Origin: Herbinix sp.
GTDB taxonomy: Bacteria > Bacillota > Clostridia > Lachnospirales > Lachnospiraceae
Reading direction: 5' to 3'
DNA: 41,330 nt
Assembly (NCBI GenBank): GCA_029239235.1
Contig: JAQZBD010000115.1
Coordinates: forward strand, 1 to 41,330
Part shown: positions 1 through 10,148 of the stretch, one piece after another
Position numbering within the stretch: position 1 is the stretch's first letter
Layout of the letters: every line of letters starts with the position of its first letter
Notes under the pieces: model-generated
Seen by the model: only the letters and a program-made list of their open reading frames with translations
Told to the model about the DNA's origin: nothing
Database searches by the model: none
Translations under genes and position numbers: made by a program

Positions 1-28
1 TCTATCATAATGCTCGGCTGTACAAAAA

Positions 29-52
29 GGGAAGAGCATCCCTGCTCTTCCC
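29..52 (-). terminator. Hairpin, terminator-like on the minus strand
   Basis: Two perfect 10-bp arms (29-38 and 43-52) enclose a 4-nt loop. Read on the minus strand the hairpin is followed by five T, which fits an intrinsic terminator. On the plus strand the T-run is weak. The nearest right-hand gene is on the plus strand, so it may end a plus-strand gene lying left of the window or simply insulate the DedA gene. Confidence 0.5.
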
Positions 53-165
53 TCTAAATCTGCTATTATCATTTATATGCCATGGATTACATCAAAGTTT
101 AATTCATGACATCCACTATTTTTGAATATAAATACAGTAATTCATCCTATGTTTAAGGAGTTCAA

Positions 166-783
166 ATGGATCTCATCACCCAATTCATCAACGATTACGG
201 CTTACTGGCCATGTTCTTAATTATCATGCTGGAATACGCTTGCTTTCCGGTTTCCAGCGAAATCGTACTCCCCTTTTCGGGAGCCTTCGCTTCGGCAAAT
301 GACATCAATTATTTCGTCTTGCTTCCCTTAAGTATTCTGGCAGGTTTAATCGGCACCGGCTTTTGCTTTTTTGTTGGCTGGTACGGTGGCGGGGCTATCC
401 TGCAAGCGATTACCACCAAATTCCCTAAGTCAAAGAAAGGTTTAGATGCTGCCAATAAGAAATTTATTGATAATGGAGCCGCCGCTGTTTGTCTTGGCCG
501 GGTGATCCCCTTAATACGAACCTATATTGCTCTGATTGCCGGAGCATCCAAATTAAACCCTGTTACATATTTCGCTGCATCAGCACTGGGAATCACTGTC
601 TGGAACACTCTCCTTATCGGACTTGGCTATATCCTTCATGAAAATTATCAGTTTGTTGCTGTTTATTATGAACGCTATAAGCACAATTTAGTCCCGGTTG
701 CCATCATCTGCCTTGCTGCTTTAATCCTCAATTTTATCCATAAGAAGAGTAAGAGTGGCAAGAAAACGGCTAAGCCGATATGA
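166..783 (+). CDS. DedA family integral membrane protein
   Basis: 205 residues with several hydrophobic segments (about 12-30, 50-70, 103-125, 135-155, 175-190) and a lysine-rich C-terminal tail. The family signatures are present: an acidic stretch with E23 and E32 around F-P-V-S-S-E, and G-R-x-x-P-x-x-R (R112, R118) before an amphipathic region. DedA/SNARE-associated proteins act in the cytoplasmic membrane and are linked to lipid-carrier flipping and envelope homeostasis; the substrate here cannot be read from sequence. ATG follows a good SD (AAGGAG, about 7 nt spacing). The last 14 bases overlap the convergent MATE gene. Confidence 0.9.
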   Translation: MDLITQFINDYGLLAMFLIIMLEYACFPVSSEIVLPFSGAFASANDINYFVLLPLSILAGLIGTGFCFFVGWYGGGAILQAITTKFPKSKKGLDAANKKFIDNGAAAVCLGRVIPLIRTYIALIAGASKLNPVTYFAASALGITVWNTLLIGLGYILHENYQFVAVYYERYKHNLVPVAIICLAALILNFIHKKSKSGKKTAKPI

Positions 784-2125
784 TCGTCTTTGTTTTCCAC
801 TTTCCGGAATATACTCTTATCATACCAACAAGGCATGTCATCACCCAGTTTAATGCCGTAGCCCACCAGATTCCGTAGAAACCAATCCATCTGGTTAATA
901 CAACAGCAAAAAGAATTCTGCAAATAACCTCTGTAAATCCCATAATTAATGGTATATTGATATCACCTGCACCACTGAGGAAATTCCTGGTAATCAATAT
1001 CATTCCAAGTGCGGTATAGAAAAAGCAGGTGATTCGGATTGCATTTATTCCGATTGTCAAAACCTCTCCCTCTTTGGCTGTATCCAGGAAGAGTGCCATA
1101 ACATATTCTCCGCCGAAATACATGACCGGGAGCATGATAATACTAAATATCATCAGAATTATCGTGGAGGCCTTAAAGCCCTCCTTAACACGATCAAGCC
1201 TTCCGGCGCCAACATTTTGTCCGGTATAGGCTGCCAGGGCAGCGCCTACCGACATACCGGGCTGAAGAACAAGCTGCTCAATTCTGGCATATATGGTATT
1301 AGCGGCAATTACCACATCATTATAGCTATTGATAACCCCCTGCAGCGCCATCATAGAGGAGGAAACCAGAGCATTTTGCAGCGCTACAGGAACGCCCAAT
1401 TTTATACATTTACGTAAAATTTCTTTGTCAGGTTTAAACTCCTTCCAGGGCATATGTAGGACTTTCACCTTTATCATTGCATAGATAGTGCAAGAAAGGG
1501 CTGCCGCAATCTGAGAAATCACTGTTGCAAAGGCTACCCCCGGAACATCCCAGTGGAATTCCAAAACAAATATTAAGTCTAAGACGATATTTAAGAGACA
1601 AGCCATAATTAAAAAGATTAACGGTGTTGTGGAATCACCGAAGGCTCGAAGCACTGCTGCTACACCATTATAGCAGGTAATACCTAAGATTCCTGCAAAG
1701 GTTATCTTCATAAACATATCGGATTGATCAATAATAGTATCCGGGGTATTTAATAGTTCCAGAAGCCATCGGCTGGAAAAGAACCCTAGCACGCCCAGCA
1801 GCACCGATACCCCCAGCACCAGATAGGTAGCTGTTGCAAAGGCCTTACGTACATTATCATAATCCCTGGCTCCGAAATATTGTCCGATTACAATAGATAC
1901 ACCGGTAGATAGACCAAAGGAAAGACCTATGATTAAAAATACGAGGGAACCGGTGGCTCCAACGGCTGCCAGTGCCTCGCTCCCTACGAATTTACCCACG
2001 ATGACAGAATCTATAATATTATACAATTGTTGAAAGATATTACCAATAAGCATCGGAACCGAAAATTTTAAGATCAATTTTGCGGGTGACCCCTTTGTCA
2101 TATCCTTAGTTATTGACTTTTCCAT
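770..2125 (-). CDS. MATE family efflux transporter
   Basis: 451 residues, the usual size for a 12-helix multidrug and toxin extrusion protein that exports cationic compounds using a Na+ or H+ gradient. N-terminal K-x-x-P-x-K-L-I-L-K-F-S-x-P and two homologous hydrophobic halves are typical (S-P-A-K-L-I-L-K-F-S-V-P-M-L-I-G-N-I-F-Q). An in-frame ATG at 2152 lacks an SD; the ATG at 2125 sits 6 nt after GAGG and gives the normal family N-terminus, so it is preferred. The stop lies inside the convergent DedA gene. Confidence 0.92.
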   Translation of the reverse strand: MEKSITKDMTKGSPAKLILKFSVPMLIGNIFQQLYNIIDSVIVGKFVGSEALAAVGATGSLVFLIIGLSFGLSTGVSIVIGQYFGARDYDNVRKAFATATYLVLGVSVLLGVLGFFSSRWLLELLNTPDTIIDQSDMFMKITFAGILGITCYNGVAAVLRAFGDSTTPLIFLIMACLLNIVLDLIFVLEFHWDVPGVAFATVISQIAAALSCTIYAMIKVKVLHMPWKEFKPDKEILRKCIKLGVPVALQNALVSSSMMALQGVINSYNDVVIAANTIYARIEQLVLQPGMSVGAALAAYTGQNVGAGRLDRVKEGFKASTIILMIFSIIMLPVMYFGGEYVMALFLDTAKEGEVLTIGINAIRITCFFYTALGMILITRNFLSGAGDINIPLIMGFTEVICRILFAVVLTRWIGFYGIWWATALNWVMTCLVGMIRVYSGKWKTKTIISA

Positions 2126-2302
2126 TTCATACCTCTTTTCTTTCTTTTTCATGCGCTAAATTACATTCTATCACAAGAAATCACCCATAATAAAGTTTTT
2201 TATTATTTTCGTTGAAAATATACAAATGATTACTCATATTTCATCTGTCTTTCTATCAAGGGATTGGTATTATGATTAGAGCGTTAAAGCCTTCCTTATA
2301 CT

Positions 2303-2437
2303 AACGCAGTGAATATGGGTGCATATATATCCATATGGGCGCAGACCGGGCCTCCTGTGATTGCCTGCAATTGGCAATCATGGGATGTTAAAGGCAAGCC
2401 CAGGTGGATATATATGCACCCATATTTACTTCACAGC
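2303..2437. repeat. Long palindromic element with nested hairpin
   Basis: Exact 22-bp inverted arms at 2312-2333 and 2405-2426 surround about 70 bp. Pairing continues inward after two mismatches (TGGGC/GCCCA) and the centre holds a separate stem of eight base pairs (TGATTGCC with GGCAATCA). Pairing also extends outward (GCAGTGA against TCACAGC, one mismatch, with a small bulge). It fills the gap between the divergent MATE and ATPase genes. It could be a miniature palindromic repeat or a structured transcript; no T-run follows either end closely. Confidence 0.75.
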
Positions 2438-2597
2438 CTAAACCTAGCACATTATACGATCCCCCTCATATTCTATCATGATGAATGTGACTGTATATGT
2501 ACGTTCATTTTCCCCACTTCTGTATCTTTCCTAACTCATATTTCCAAGCTTGTAACATATAATGAAAAAGAGATTGACCAAACTAGGAGTGACTGAA

Positions 2598-5261
2598 ATG
2601 AATTGGCATAATTTAACTGCAGAAGAAACCCTGAAAGAGCTTTCTGTTAGTTCCAAGCTAGGATTATCTGACGGTGAAGTGAAGAAGAGACAGCAAACCT
2701 ATGGTAAGAACATCCTAACTGCAAAAAAGCGAAAAAGCTTAATTCTAAGATTTTTTGCTCAATTTGCGGATTTTATGATATTGATTCTAATCTTTGCTGC
2801 TTTCCTATCATTTTTAGTATCCTACTTAGAAGGAGAGCCAGATTTTGTTGACCCAATTATTATTTTGATTATCATCTGCATGAATGCTACCATCGGTCTC
2901 ATGCAGGAAGCCAGAGCTGAGCGAGCCTTAGAAGCACTTAAGAAAATGTCAGCCCCAACCGCTCATGCGCTGCGTGACGGAAAAATCTCCGTCATCAATT
3001 CTTCCGAGCTGGTTCCCGGAGATATTATACTCCTTGAAACGGGAGGATTTATTCCCGCTGACGCAAGATTAATCGAGTCCCATAATCTAAAGGTTGAAGA
3101 GGCTTCTCTCACCGGTGAATCCCACTCCGTGGAAAAAGCAGCTGAGGTTAGATTAAAGGAAGATACTACTCTCGGTGACAGAATTAATCTTGTTCTTGCT
3201 ACAAGCACAGTAACCTATGGCAGAGGTCTTGCCGTTGTTACTGAAACAGGTATGAATACTCAGGTAGGCCATATCGCAACTATGATAATGGAAGATGATA
3301 CCCCAATGACACCTCTTCAGAAAAGACTGGCAAAAACAGGCAAGGTTCTTGGTATCTCCGCACTCATTATTTGTGTTTTTATATTTGTGATGGGATTACT
3401 GAAGCAAATGCCTATCTTTGACATGTTTATGACTTCTGTCAGTCTTGCTGTTGCTGCGATTCCAGAAGGTCTGCCCGCCATAGTTACAATCATGCTCTCC
3501 CTCGGAGTTCAGCGTATGGCTAAGAAAAATGCTGTAATTCGTAAGCTTCCGGCTGTTGAAACTTTGGGCAGCGCCACTGTAATCTGCTCCGATAAAACCG
3601 GAACCTTAACCCAGAACAAGATGACCGTTACTGATATCTGCTCCTTAAATGGCGGTGAAAAGATGAACAGCGAGTTTGGCTCCTTTCTTCTCTCCCATGC
3701 CGCTTTATGTAACGACGCCATACTTCAAATTGATAAGAAATCTACCTCCATCAGCGGAGAACCAACAGAAAGTGCACTGGTGCAGGCAGCTTTAAATCAA
3801 GGTTTAAATAAACTGGAGCTGGAGAAAAGCTATCAGCGTATTAATGAGATTCCCTTTGATTCCGGGCGAAAGCTTATGACAACCGTACATAAAACAGCGG
3901 ATCAAACCTATCGTAGTATCACAAAGGGCGCCTTTGATTTTATGATTAATCGCTGTACACAGTTCTATAATAAAGGTCAGCTCTACCCAATGACCTCTAG
4001 GGAAAAATCCCGCTTAAACCAGCTAAATAACGCCATGACGGAAAAAGCTTTGCGGGTCATTGCTGTAGCATATAAGAATCTTCCGTATTCTTCTAGCAGA
4101 GCAACGCCCGAAGAGCTGGAAAATAATCTTATCTTTATTGGTCTCATCGGTATGATCGACCCTCCACGTGAGGAAGTTAAGGAAGCGGTTGCTACCTGCC
4201 GCCAGGCCGGAATCCGCCCTGTTATGATTACCGGCGATCATGTACTTACGGCTGCTGCTATTGCAAAAGAGCTTGGTATCCTACGTAACGATGAACATGC
4301 CATTACCGGTGAAATGCTTTCTAAGATGAGTAACGAAGAGCTCTGTGAAAACATTAAAGAATATAGTGTATTTGCCCGTGTATCTCCGGAGCATAAAGTC
4401 CGTATTGTAAAGGCACTCCAAAGTCAGGGTGAGGTTGTTGCCATGACAGGTGACGGAGTAAATGATGCACCGGCTTTAAATGCAGCGGATATTGGCTGCT
4501 CCATGGGTATTACAGGAACTGATGTGGCTAAAAATGCCTCTGATATGATTCTGACTGATGATAACTTTGCCACAATTGTATCGGCCGTAAAGGAAGGCCG
4601 GGGTATCTATGACAATATTAAGAAAGCGGTGCATTTCCTGCTATCCAGTAATATCGGTGAAATCTTGACTATTTTTGTAGCCATCTTACTGGGTCTGCCA
4701 ACTCCTTTGGTGGCTGTTCAGTTATTATGGGTGAACCTTGTAACGGACTCTCTTCCGGCGATTGCCCTTGGTGTAGAACCGGTGGAGAAAGATATTATGA
4801 AGAAGGCACCAATTTCTCCGAAAAAAGGAATGTTCGCAGACGGCCTGGCAATTCGTATTATTATAGAGGGCTGCATGATTGGTTCACTTGCCCTGCTCGC
4901 CTTTATCATTGGATATCATCAATTTGATATCCCGGCTTCTCCTGGCACCAACACACCTTGGGTCGGCAGAACCATGTGCTTTGCAGTACTCAGTCTTTCC
5001 CAGTTATTCCACTCCTTTAATATGAGGAGTGAACATTCACTTTCCGAAATTGGTGTATTCAGTAATAAAAATCTTGTTTTATCCTTTATTATCTGCACCT
5101 TTTTACAAGTATCCGTAATTACCTTTGCTCCACTTGCTTCTATCTTTCAGATTGTTCCACTAACCGGGAAGCAATGGGCAATTACATTATTATTAGCCTT
5201 CACGCCAATTGCCCTGGTTGAGCTTCAGAAAAAGTTAAATATCATTTCACATAAGAAATAA
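2598..5261 (+). CDS. P-type cation-translocating ATPase, calcium-pump type
   Basis: 887 residues with all P2-ATPase landmarks: N-terminal cation-ATPase domain (about 1-70), actuator loop T-G-E-S at 172-175, P-E-G-L in helix M4 (289-292), phosphorylation site D332 in S-D-K-T-G-T, hinge T-G-D-G-V-N-D at 617-623, and a six-helix C-terminal region. The M4 P-E-G-L and overall length match bacterial SERCA/PMR1-like Ca2+ ATPases that export Ca2+ across the plasma membrane; Mn2+ transport is possible. An upstream ATG at 2562 has no SD; the ATG at 2598 follows AGGAG with 8 nt spacing. Monocistronic as far as seen. Confidence 0.95.
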   Translation: MNWHNLTAEETLKELSVSSKLGLSDGEVKKRQQTYGKNILTAKKRKSLILRFFAQFADFMILILIFAAFLSFLVSYLEGEPDFVDPIIILIIICMNATIGLMQEARAERALEALKKMSAPTAHALRDGKISVINSSELVPGDIILLETGGFIPADARLIESHNLKVEEASLTGESHSVEKAAEVRLKEDTTLGDRINLVLATSTVTYGRGLAVVTETGMNTQVGHIATMIMEDDTPMTPLQKRLAKTGKVLGISALIICVFIFVMGLLKQMPIFDMFMTSVSLAVAAIPEGLPAIVTIMLSLGVQRMAKKNAVIRKLPAVETLGSATVICSDKTGTLTQNKMTVTDICSLNGGEKMNSEFGSFLLSHAALCNDAILQIDKKSTSISGEPTESALVQAALNQGLNKLELEKSYQRINEIPFDSGRKLMTTVHKTADQTYRSITKGAFDFMINRCTQFYNKGQLYPMTSREKSRLNQLNNAMTEKALRVIAVAYKNLPYSSSRATPEELENNLIFIGLIGMIDPPREEVKEAVATCRQAGIRPVMITGDHVLTAAAIAKELGILRNDEHAITGEMLSKMSNEELCENIKEYSVFARVSPEHKVRIVKALQSQGEVVAMTGDGVNDAPALNAADIGCSMGITGTDVAKNASDMILTDDNFATIVSAVKEGRGIYDNIKKAVHFLLSSNIGEILTIFVAILLGLPTPLVAVQLLWVNLVTDSLPAIALGVEPVEKDIMKKAPISPKKGMFADGLAIRIIIEGCMIGSLALLAFIIGYHQFDIPASPGTNTPWVGRTMCFAVLSLSQLFHSFNMRSEHSLSEIGVFSNKNLVLSFIICTFLQVSVITFAPLASIFQIVPLTGKQWAITLLLAFTPIALVELQKKLNIISHKK

Positions 5262-5376
5262 AACCGGATGATACATTGAACTATACCTTGCTTCATGCTA
5301 AAAATCTATTCTCTGTTTCGATGAATCGGTGCCATAAATATTAGATGATATTTTCTATGAAATCCTACAGCTCTAC

Positions 5377-5405
5377 TTGAAGTTTTAGTGATTTAGTTAT
5401 ATAGT
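5377..5405 (+). promoter_or_regulatory. Predicted sigma-A promoter for the 68-residue orphan
   Basis: TTGAAG at 5377-5382, 17-bp spacer, TATAGT at 5400-5405, about 30 bp before the start of the downstream small gene. Matched by eye to the consensus. Confidence 0.5.
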
Positions 5406-5437
5406 TAATATGAAGTGAATTTTGTGAGGTGGACACC

Positions 5438-5644
5438 GTGAATTCTAAATCAGTGAATAAACATACCAATGAAAGGCCTTTCGATGATTCGGCATTTGAC
5501 CGTAATTCCATGTATGATAATATGCCCTACGAATGGGATCCTGACTTAAATATTGAGAAGGTATTTCGCAGGGAATCCGGTAACCTCATTAAGGGATACC
5601 GTTGTAACCTGGAAGAACCCTTTAAGCTTTGTTATAACGTATAA
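5438..5644 (+). CDS. Small hypothetical protein (68 aa)
   Basis: I do not recognise a family. The product is hydrophilic and acidic near the N-terminus (E-R-P-F-D-D-S-A-F-D), then Y-E-W-D-P-D and a basic stretch; no signal peptide or membrane helix. GTG at 5438 has GAGGTG 6 nt upstream, better placed than the in-frame GTG at 5429. It has its own promoter-like sequence upstream and a strong terminator 42 bp downstream, which supports a real, separately transcribed gene. Confidence 0.6.
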   Translation: MNSKSVNKHTNERPFDDSAFDRNSMYDNMPYEWDPDLNIEKVFRRESGNLIKGYRCNLEEPFKLCYNV

Positions 5645-5686
5645 TTTTTTGCTACATATCGACTTTTTTTAATCAAGTATTTTGGG

Positions 5687-5714
5687 GCTGCACCGAGAAT
5701 GGTGCAGCTTTTTT
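5687..5714 (+). terminator. Intrinsic terminator
   Basis: GCTGCACC and GGTGCAGC form a perfect 8-bp stem (5687-5694 / 5701-5708) with a 6-nt loop, followed by six T. It closes the transcript of the small orphan gene. Confidence 0.9.
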
Positions 5715-5759
5715 GTATATATTGCACAATTTTATCATAGAATACCTAAAATAATATAT

Positions 5760-5787
5760 TTTACTTTTTGTAAATTTGATGTATAAT
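5760..5787 (+). promoter_or_regulatory. Predicted promoter for the MBL-fold gene
   Basis: TTTACT at 5760-5765, 16-bp spacer, and an extended -10 (TGTATAAT, hexamer 5782-5787), about 70 bp before the TTG start. Confidence 0.45.
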
Positions 5788-5859
5788 TTAGCGTAAGTGA
5801 ATTTTTTATTCCTTGATGAACTCGAAATATTATCAAAGGCGATGACGAGGTGAAAAAAG

Positions 5860-6486
5860 TTGAAAGTAATCAGCTTAACTAATAATTCAACAAATTGCTA
5901 TCTTCTTCCTGCAAATGATGGCTGGCTTCTGGTTGATACCGGTCTACCGGATACATTTTCTCATTTATTACAGCTATTATTTAAAAATAGCATTTCGATC
6001 TATGAGATTAATTATCTGCTAATCACTCATTTCCATCCAGACCATGCAGGTTTAGTTCAAAATCTAAGGGATTTGGGAACAAACCTAATTGTCCATGAAG
6101 ATCAGATACCATATATGCAAAAGTTAAACAGCTTTTATAAGAAAAATCCTAGAGCTAATTTTAGAGATATTGTTTCTCACCATATGATCACTGTTTCAAA
6201 TTCCGATAGCAGAGAATTCCTACAATCCATTGGGATTTCAGGGGATATCGTTACTACTCCCGGACATAGCGATGACAGTATTAGCTTAGTACTTGACGAT
6301 GAATGTGCATTTGTTGGGGATCTACCTTCTTACCATTTAGTTGAGGCTTATAACGATATCGTCATTGATGATAGCTGGGAAATGCTTCAGGCACATAATA
6401 TTAATACCATTTATCCCGGACATGGAGAACCATATCAATTGGATTATTCCAGACAGCTAGTAAAGACTAATCATTATATCGTATAG
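5860..6486 (+). CDS. MBL-fold metallohydrolase
   Basis: 208 residues. Metallo-beta-lactamase fold metal ligands are complete: H57-x-H59-x-D61-H62, H136 in T-P-G-H-S-D-D-S, D154 in F-V-G-D-L, H188 in Y-P-G-H-G-E-P. This is the glyoxalase II/lactonase-like layout for a dinuclear zinc or iron hydrolase; the substrate is not predictable. The start is TTG at 5860, 8 nt after a GAGGTG ribosome site; no ATG fits. It stands alone, convergent with enolase across a shared terminator. Confidence 0.88.
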   Translation: MKVISLTNNSTNCYLLPANDGWLLVDTGLPDTFSHLLQLLFKNSISIYEINYLLITHFHPDHAGLVQNLRDLGTNLIVHEDQIPYMQKLNSFYKKNPRANFRDIVSHHMITVSNSDSREFLQSIGISGDIVTTPGHSDDSISLVLDDECAFVGDLPSYHLVEAYNDIVIDDSWEMLQAHNINTIYPGHGEPYQLDYSRQLVKTNHYIV

Positions 6487-6598
6487 TTCAATAATTTACG
6501 AAGTTTATCATTGTTCTTTCTATTAAAAATTAAATTGTTCTTACATTTAAATTATCATTGATCTTAACGTTAAAGTTATCATTGATCTAATATTAAAT

Positions 6599-6656
6599 CA
6601 AAAAAGACTCCGCCTAAGATACATCCTGCTATAATTCATGTATCTCTGGCGAAGTC
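6599..6656. terminator. Bidirectional terminator between MBL-fold gene and enolase
   Basis: An approximately 14-bp outer stem with one wobble (AAAAAGACTCCGCC against GGCGAAGTCTTTTT), plus an inner AGATACAT/ATGTATCT stem. T-rich tracts lie on both sides, so it can stop transcription of either convergent gene. Confidence 0.85.
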
Positions 6657-6719
6657 TTTTTCTTATGATCTATTGTTTAGTTAGAAAATAATCGATCTTT
6701 CAATCGTTTTCATCAATAC

Positions 6720-8048
<1,329 letters not shown>

Positions 8049-8155
8049 TTATAAGTATATAATAAATTGTATTATTAACTTTTATATGGAAAGTATACGT
8101 AAATATGAATTAACTTTCCTTATTCAAAGTTTATAGCATTGCCAATCCGATTTTC

Positions 8156-8171
8156 TGTGATTCAAATCACA
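8156..8171. promoter_or_regulatory. CRP/FNR-like palindrome at the enolase promoter
   Basis: TGTGATTCAAATCACA has perfect 7-bp arms around two bases and matches the CRP pattern TGTGA-N6-TCACA. It lies just downstream of the predicted minus-strand -10, near the expected transcription start, where a bound regulator would most likely repress. The cognate regulator is not in the window. Confidence 0.45.
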
Positions 8172-8178
8172 TAACTAT

Positions 8179-8207
8179 ATCATAATACAAATACTTGTCT
8201 ACTTCAA
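8179..8207 (-). promoter_or_regulatory. Predicted sigma-A promoter of eno
   Basis: Read on the minus strand: TTGAAG (8202-8207), 17-bp spacer, TATGAT (8179-8184). The leader to the ATG is about 140 nt. Confidence 0.5.
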
Positions 8208-8258
8208 TATTTTACCTGTAGATTATATGATATTATTTCTCTTTTTCCAAAGATTGGA

Positions 8259-8287
8259 TTGCTATGCATTTTAAAAATTGATATACT
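8259..8287 (+). promoter_or_regulatory. Predicted promoter of the M32 carboxypeptidase gene
   Basis: TTGCTA (8259-8264), 17-bp spacer, TATACT (8282-8287), about 110 bp before the ATG. Divergent from the enolase promoter in the same 365-bp gap. Confidence 0.5.
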
Positions 8288-8395
8288 AATTTAATAAACT
8301 AATAATCAACATAAATCAGCAAGCTAATTTTATTGTTATAAACAAGAGGAATCAGTGAGCTGATTCACTTATCATGAATTAGAGAGGAAACATCC

Positions 8396-9901
8396 ATGAA
8401 CAAACTATTTGAAAAACTACAGCCCTATCTGGAGAAATCTATGGCTTTACAGACCGCACGTAATCTATTTGATTGGGATGACCAGACTGCGGCTCCTTTT
8501 GAAGCAGCAGATTATACCTCGAAAGTCATTGGTATTCTTTCTGATGAGTATATGAAAAGCTTAATTAATGATGATGTTCGCAAGCTTCTGAAAAAGCTTC
8601 AGGATGAAAAGGAACAGGAAGAATTAGATGAGAAGGAAAAGGCAATTGTTAAGGAGCTTGCTAAGATTTATGAGCAGCTGGAGAGTGTTCCGCCTGAAGA
8701 GTACCGCGCCTTTAACGAGCTAACCTCTGTCTCCAGCCGTAAATGGGCAAAAGCAAAGAAGGACAACCGTTATGAGGATTATGCACCCTACCTCGGAAAG
8801 ATTATTGACTATAAGAAAAAATTTGCAGGCTACCGGGTTAAGGGAGACAAAAAGCCTTACGAGGTTCTGCTCAGTGATTTTGAGGAATGCTTTTTAATAA
8901 AAGAACTGGATGAATTCTTTGAACAAGTAAAAGAGGAAATCATTCCACTGCTGAAGGAAGTAGCAAAAAAAGCTGATACCATTGACAAAAGCTATAATTA
9001 TCTTAATTATGATATTGATAAACAAAGGGAATTCTGCAAATTTCTTGCCGGATATGTTGGCTTTGATTTTAGCCGCGGCGTGATTGCGGAAAGCGAGCAT
9101 CCATTTACAACCAACCTGCACAATCATGATGTCAGAATCACAGACCGCTATATGGAAAATAATTTGGAAAGTGGTATGTTTTCTATGATTCACGAGAGTG
9201 GTCACGCCTTATATGAGATGAACATAGATGATGATCTGACACAGACTCTTGTTGGCACAGGCGCATCCATGGGCATGCATGAATCCCAATCCCGTTTTTA
9301 TGAAAATATACTGGGCAGAAGCTCTGACTTCTGGGAGCCAATCTATGAGAAGCTAGTTTCCACCTACCCTGAAAACCTCTCCAATATTAGCCTGGAGCAT
9401 TTTATCAAGGGTATAAACAAAGCAGCTCCCAGCCTTATTCGCACAGAAGCAGATGAACTCTCCTATTGTATTCATATTATAATCCGCTACGAAATTGAGA
9501 AAATGATCTTTGCTGATGAAGTTACTGTGGATGAGCTGCCTAAGGTTTGGAATCAAAAATACCAGGAATACATGGGTATCACCCCTACTACTGATACAGA
9601 AGGGATTCTCCAGGATGTTCATTGGTCTTTCGGCGAATTCGGTTATTTCCCCTCCTATGCAGTTGGTACAGCTGTAGCCTCCCAGCTGTATGCTTGTATG
9701 AAGAGTAAGATGCCGCTGGAGGAATACCTTAAAGCCGGCAATTTAAACCCAATCAAGGAATTTTTGCGAGACAGCATTCATAAGCATGGTGCTGTAAAGA
9801 ATACAAACCAGTTGCTAAAAGATGTTTGCGGTGAAGAATTCCGTGCTGAATATTATATAAATTATTTAAAAGAGAAATATACGAAGCTTTATAATTTATA
9901 A
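8396..9901 (+). CDS. M32 family metallocarboxypeptidase (Taq carboxypeptidase type)
   Basis: 501 residues, the normal M32 length, predicted cytosolic (no signal peptide). The zinc site H266-E267-S-G-H270 and the downstream ligand E296 in M-G-M-H-E-S-Q-S-R-F-Y-E-N are both present, as is the N-terminal D-W-D-D-Q-T-A-A-P family signature. These enzymes remove C-terminal residues from peptides with broad specificity. ATG follows GAGAGGAAA. Ends in its own terminator; no operon partners. Confidence 0.95.
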   Translation: MNKLFEKLQPYLEKSMALQTARNLFDWDDQTAAPFEAADYTSKVIGILSDEYMKSLINDDVRKLLKKLQDEKEQEELDEKEKAIVKELAKIYEQLESVPPEEYRAFNELTSVSSRKWAKAKKDNRYEDYAPYLGKIIDYKKKFAGYRVKGDKKPYEVLLSDFEECFLIKELDEFFEQVKEEIIPLLKEVAKKADTIDKSYNYLNYDIDKQREFCKFLAGYVGFDFSRGVIAESEHPFTTNLHNHDVRITDRYMENNLESGMFSMIHESGHALYEMNIDDDLTQTLVGTGASMGMHESQSRFYENILGRSSDFWEPIYEKLVSTYPENLSNISLEHFIKGINKAAPSLIRTEADELSYCIHIIIRYEIEKMIFADEVTVDELPKVWNQKYQEYMGITPTTDTEGILQDVHWSFGEFGYFPSYAVGTAVASQLYACMKSKMPLEEYLKAGNLNPIKEFLRDSIHKHGAVKNTNQLLKDVCGEEFRAEYYINYLKEKYTKLYNL

Positions 9902-9959
9902 TTATTCTTATTCAGGATTCTGATTCAACTTATCATAAAACTAATATAAGCTTATTTGG

Positions 9960-10004
9960 ATACTTCGCAGTATAGTTAAGATAAATGCTGCGAAGTATTT
10001 TTTT
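9960..10004 (+). terminator. Intrinsic terminator after the M32 gene
   Basis: ATACTTCGCAG and CTGCGAAGTAT are perfect 11-bp arms (9960-9970 / 9988-9998) followed by a T-run to 10004. Confidence 0.9.
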
Positions 10005-10040
10005 GCATATTTATAAGTTTTTCTTGCATATTTTTATAAA

Positions 10041-10046
10041 AGGAGG
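10041..10046 (+). promoter_or_regulatory. Strong SD sequence displaced from argH
   Basis: AAAAGGAGGT is the only strong ribosome site before argH, but AGGAGG ends 105 bases before its ATG. No ATG, GTG or TTG lies at normal spacing behind it; the closest is a TTG about 19 nt away. Confidence 0.55.
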
Positions 10047-10148
10047 TAATATAAGTTATCAGAAGTTGAACTTTACTTCTGATAAAAGGCGCTGTACTTG
10101 CGCCGTGCATCTCGATTATAGGAACACGTATTTTGTTCCTATAATATA
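10047..10148 (+). repeat. Hairpin-rich segment flanked by a 7-bp direct repeat, argH leader
   Basis: Three successive hairpins: 11-bp stem 10056-10066/10075-10085; 5-bp GGCGC/GCGCC stem 10088-10092/10100-10104; perfect 12-bp stem 10115-10126/10134-10145 with a 7-nt loop. TAATATA occurs at 10047-10053, directly after the SD, and again at 10142-10148, directly before the argH start region, so removal of one repeat unit would leave SD, ten bases and ATG. This fits an inserted palindromic element with target duplication, or a regulatory leader. The repeat is AT-rich and short, so chance is possible. Confidence 0.55.

Noticed and set aside
2126-2152. Upstream start for the MATE transporter
   Set aside because: Adds nine basic residues, has no SD, and the downstream ATG has a well-placed GAGG.
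2309-2596. 95-codon plus-strand frame before the ATPase gene
   Set aside because: It reads through the palindromic element, has no SD and no protein-like family pattern, and overlaps the ATPase start region.
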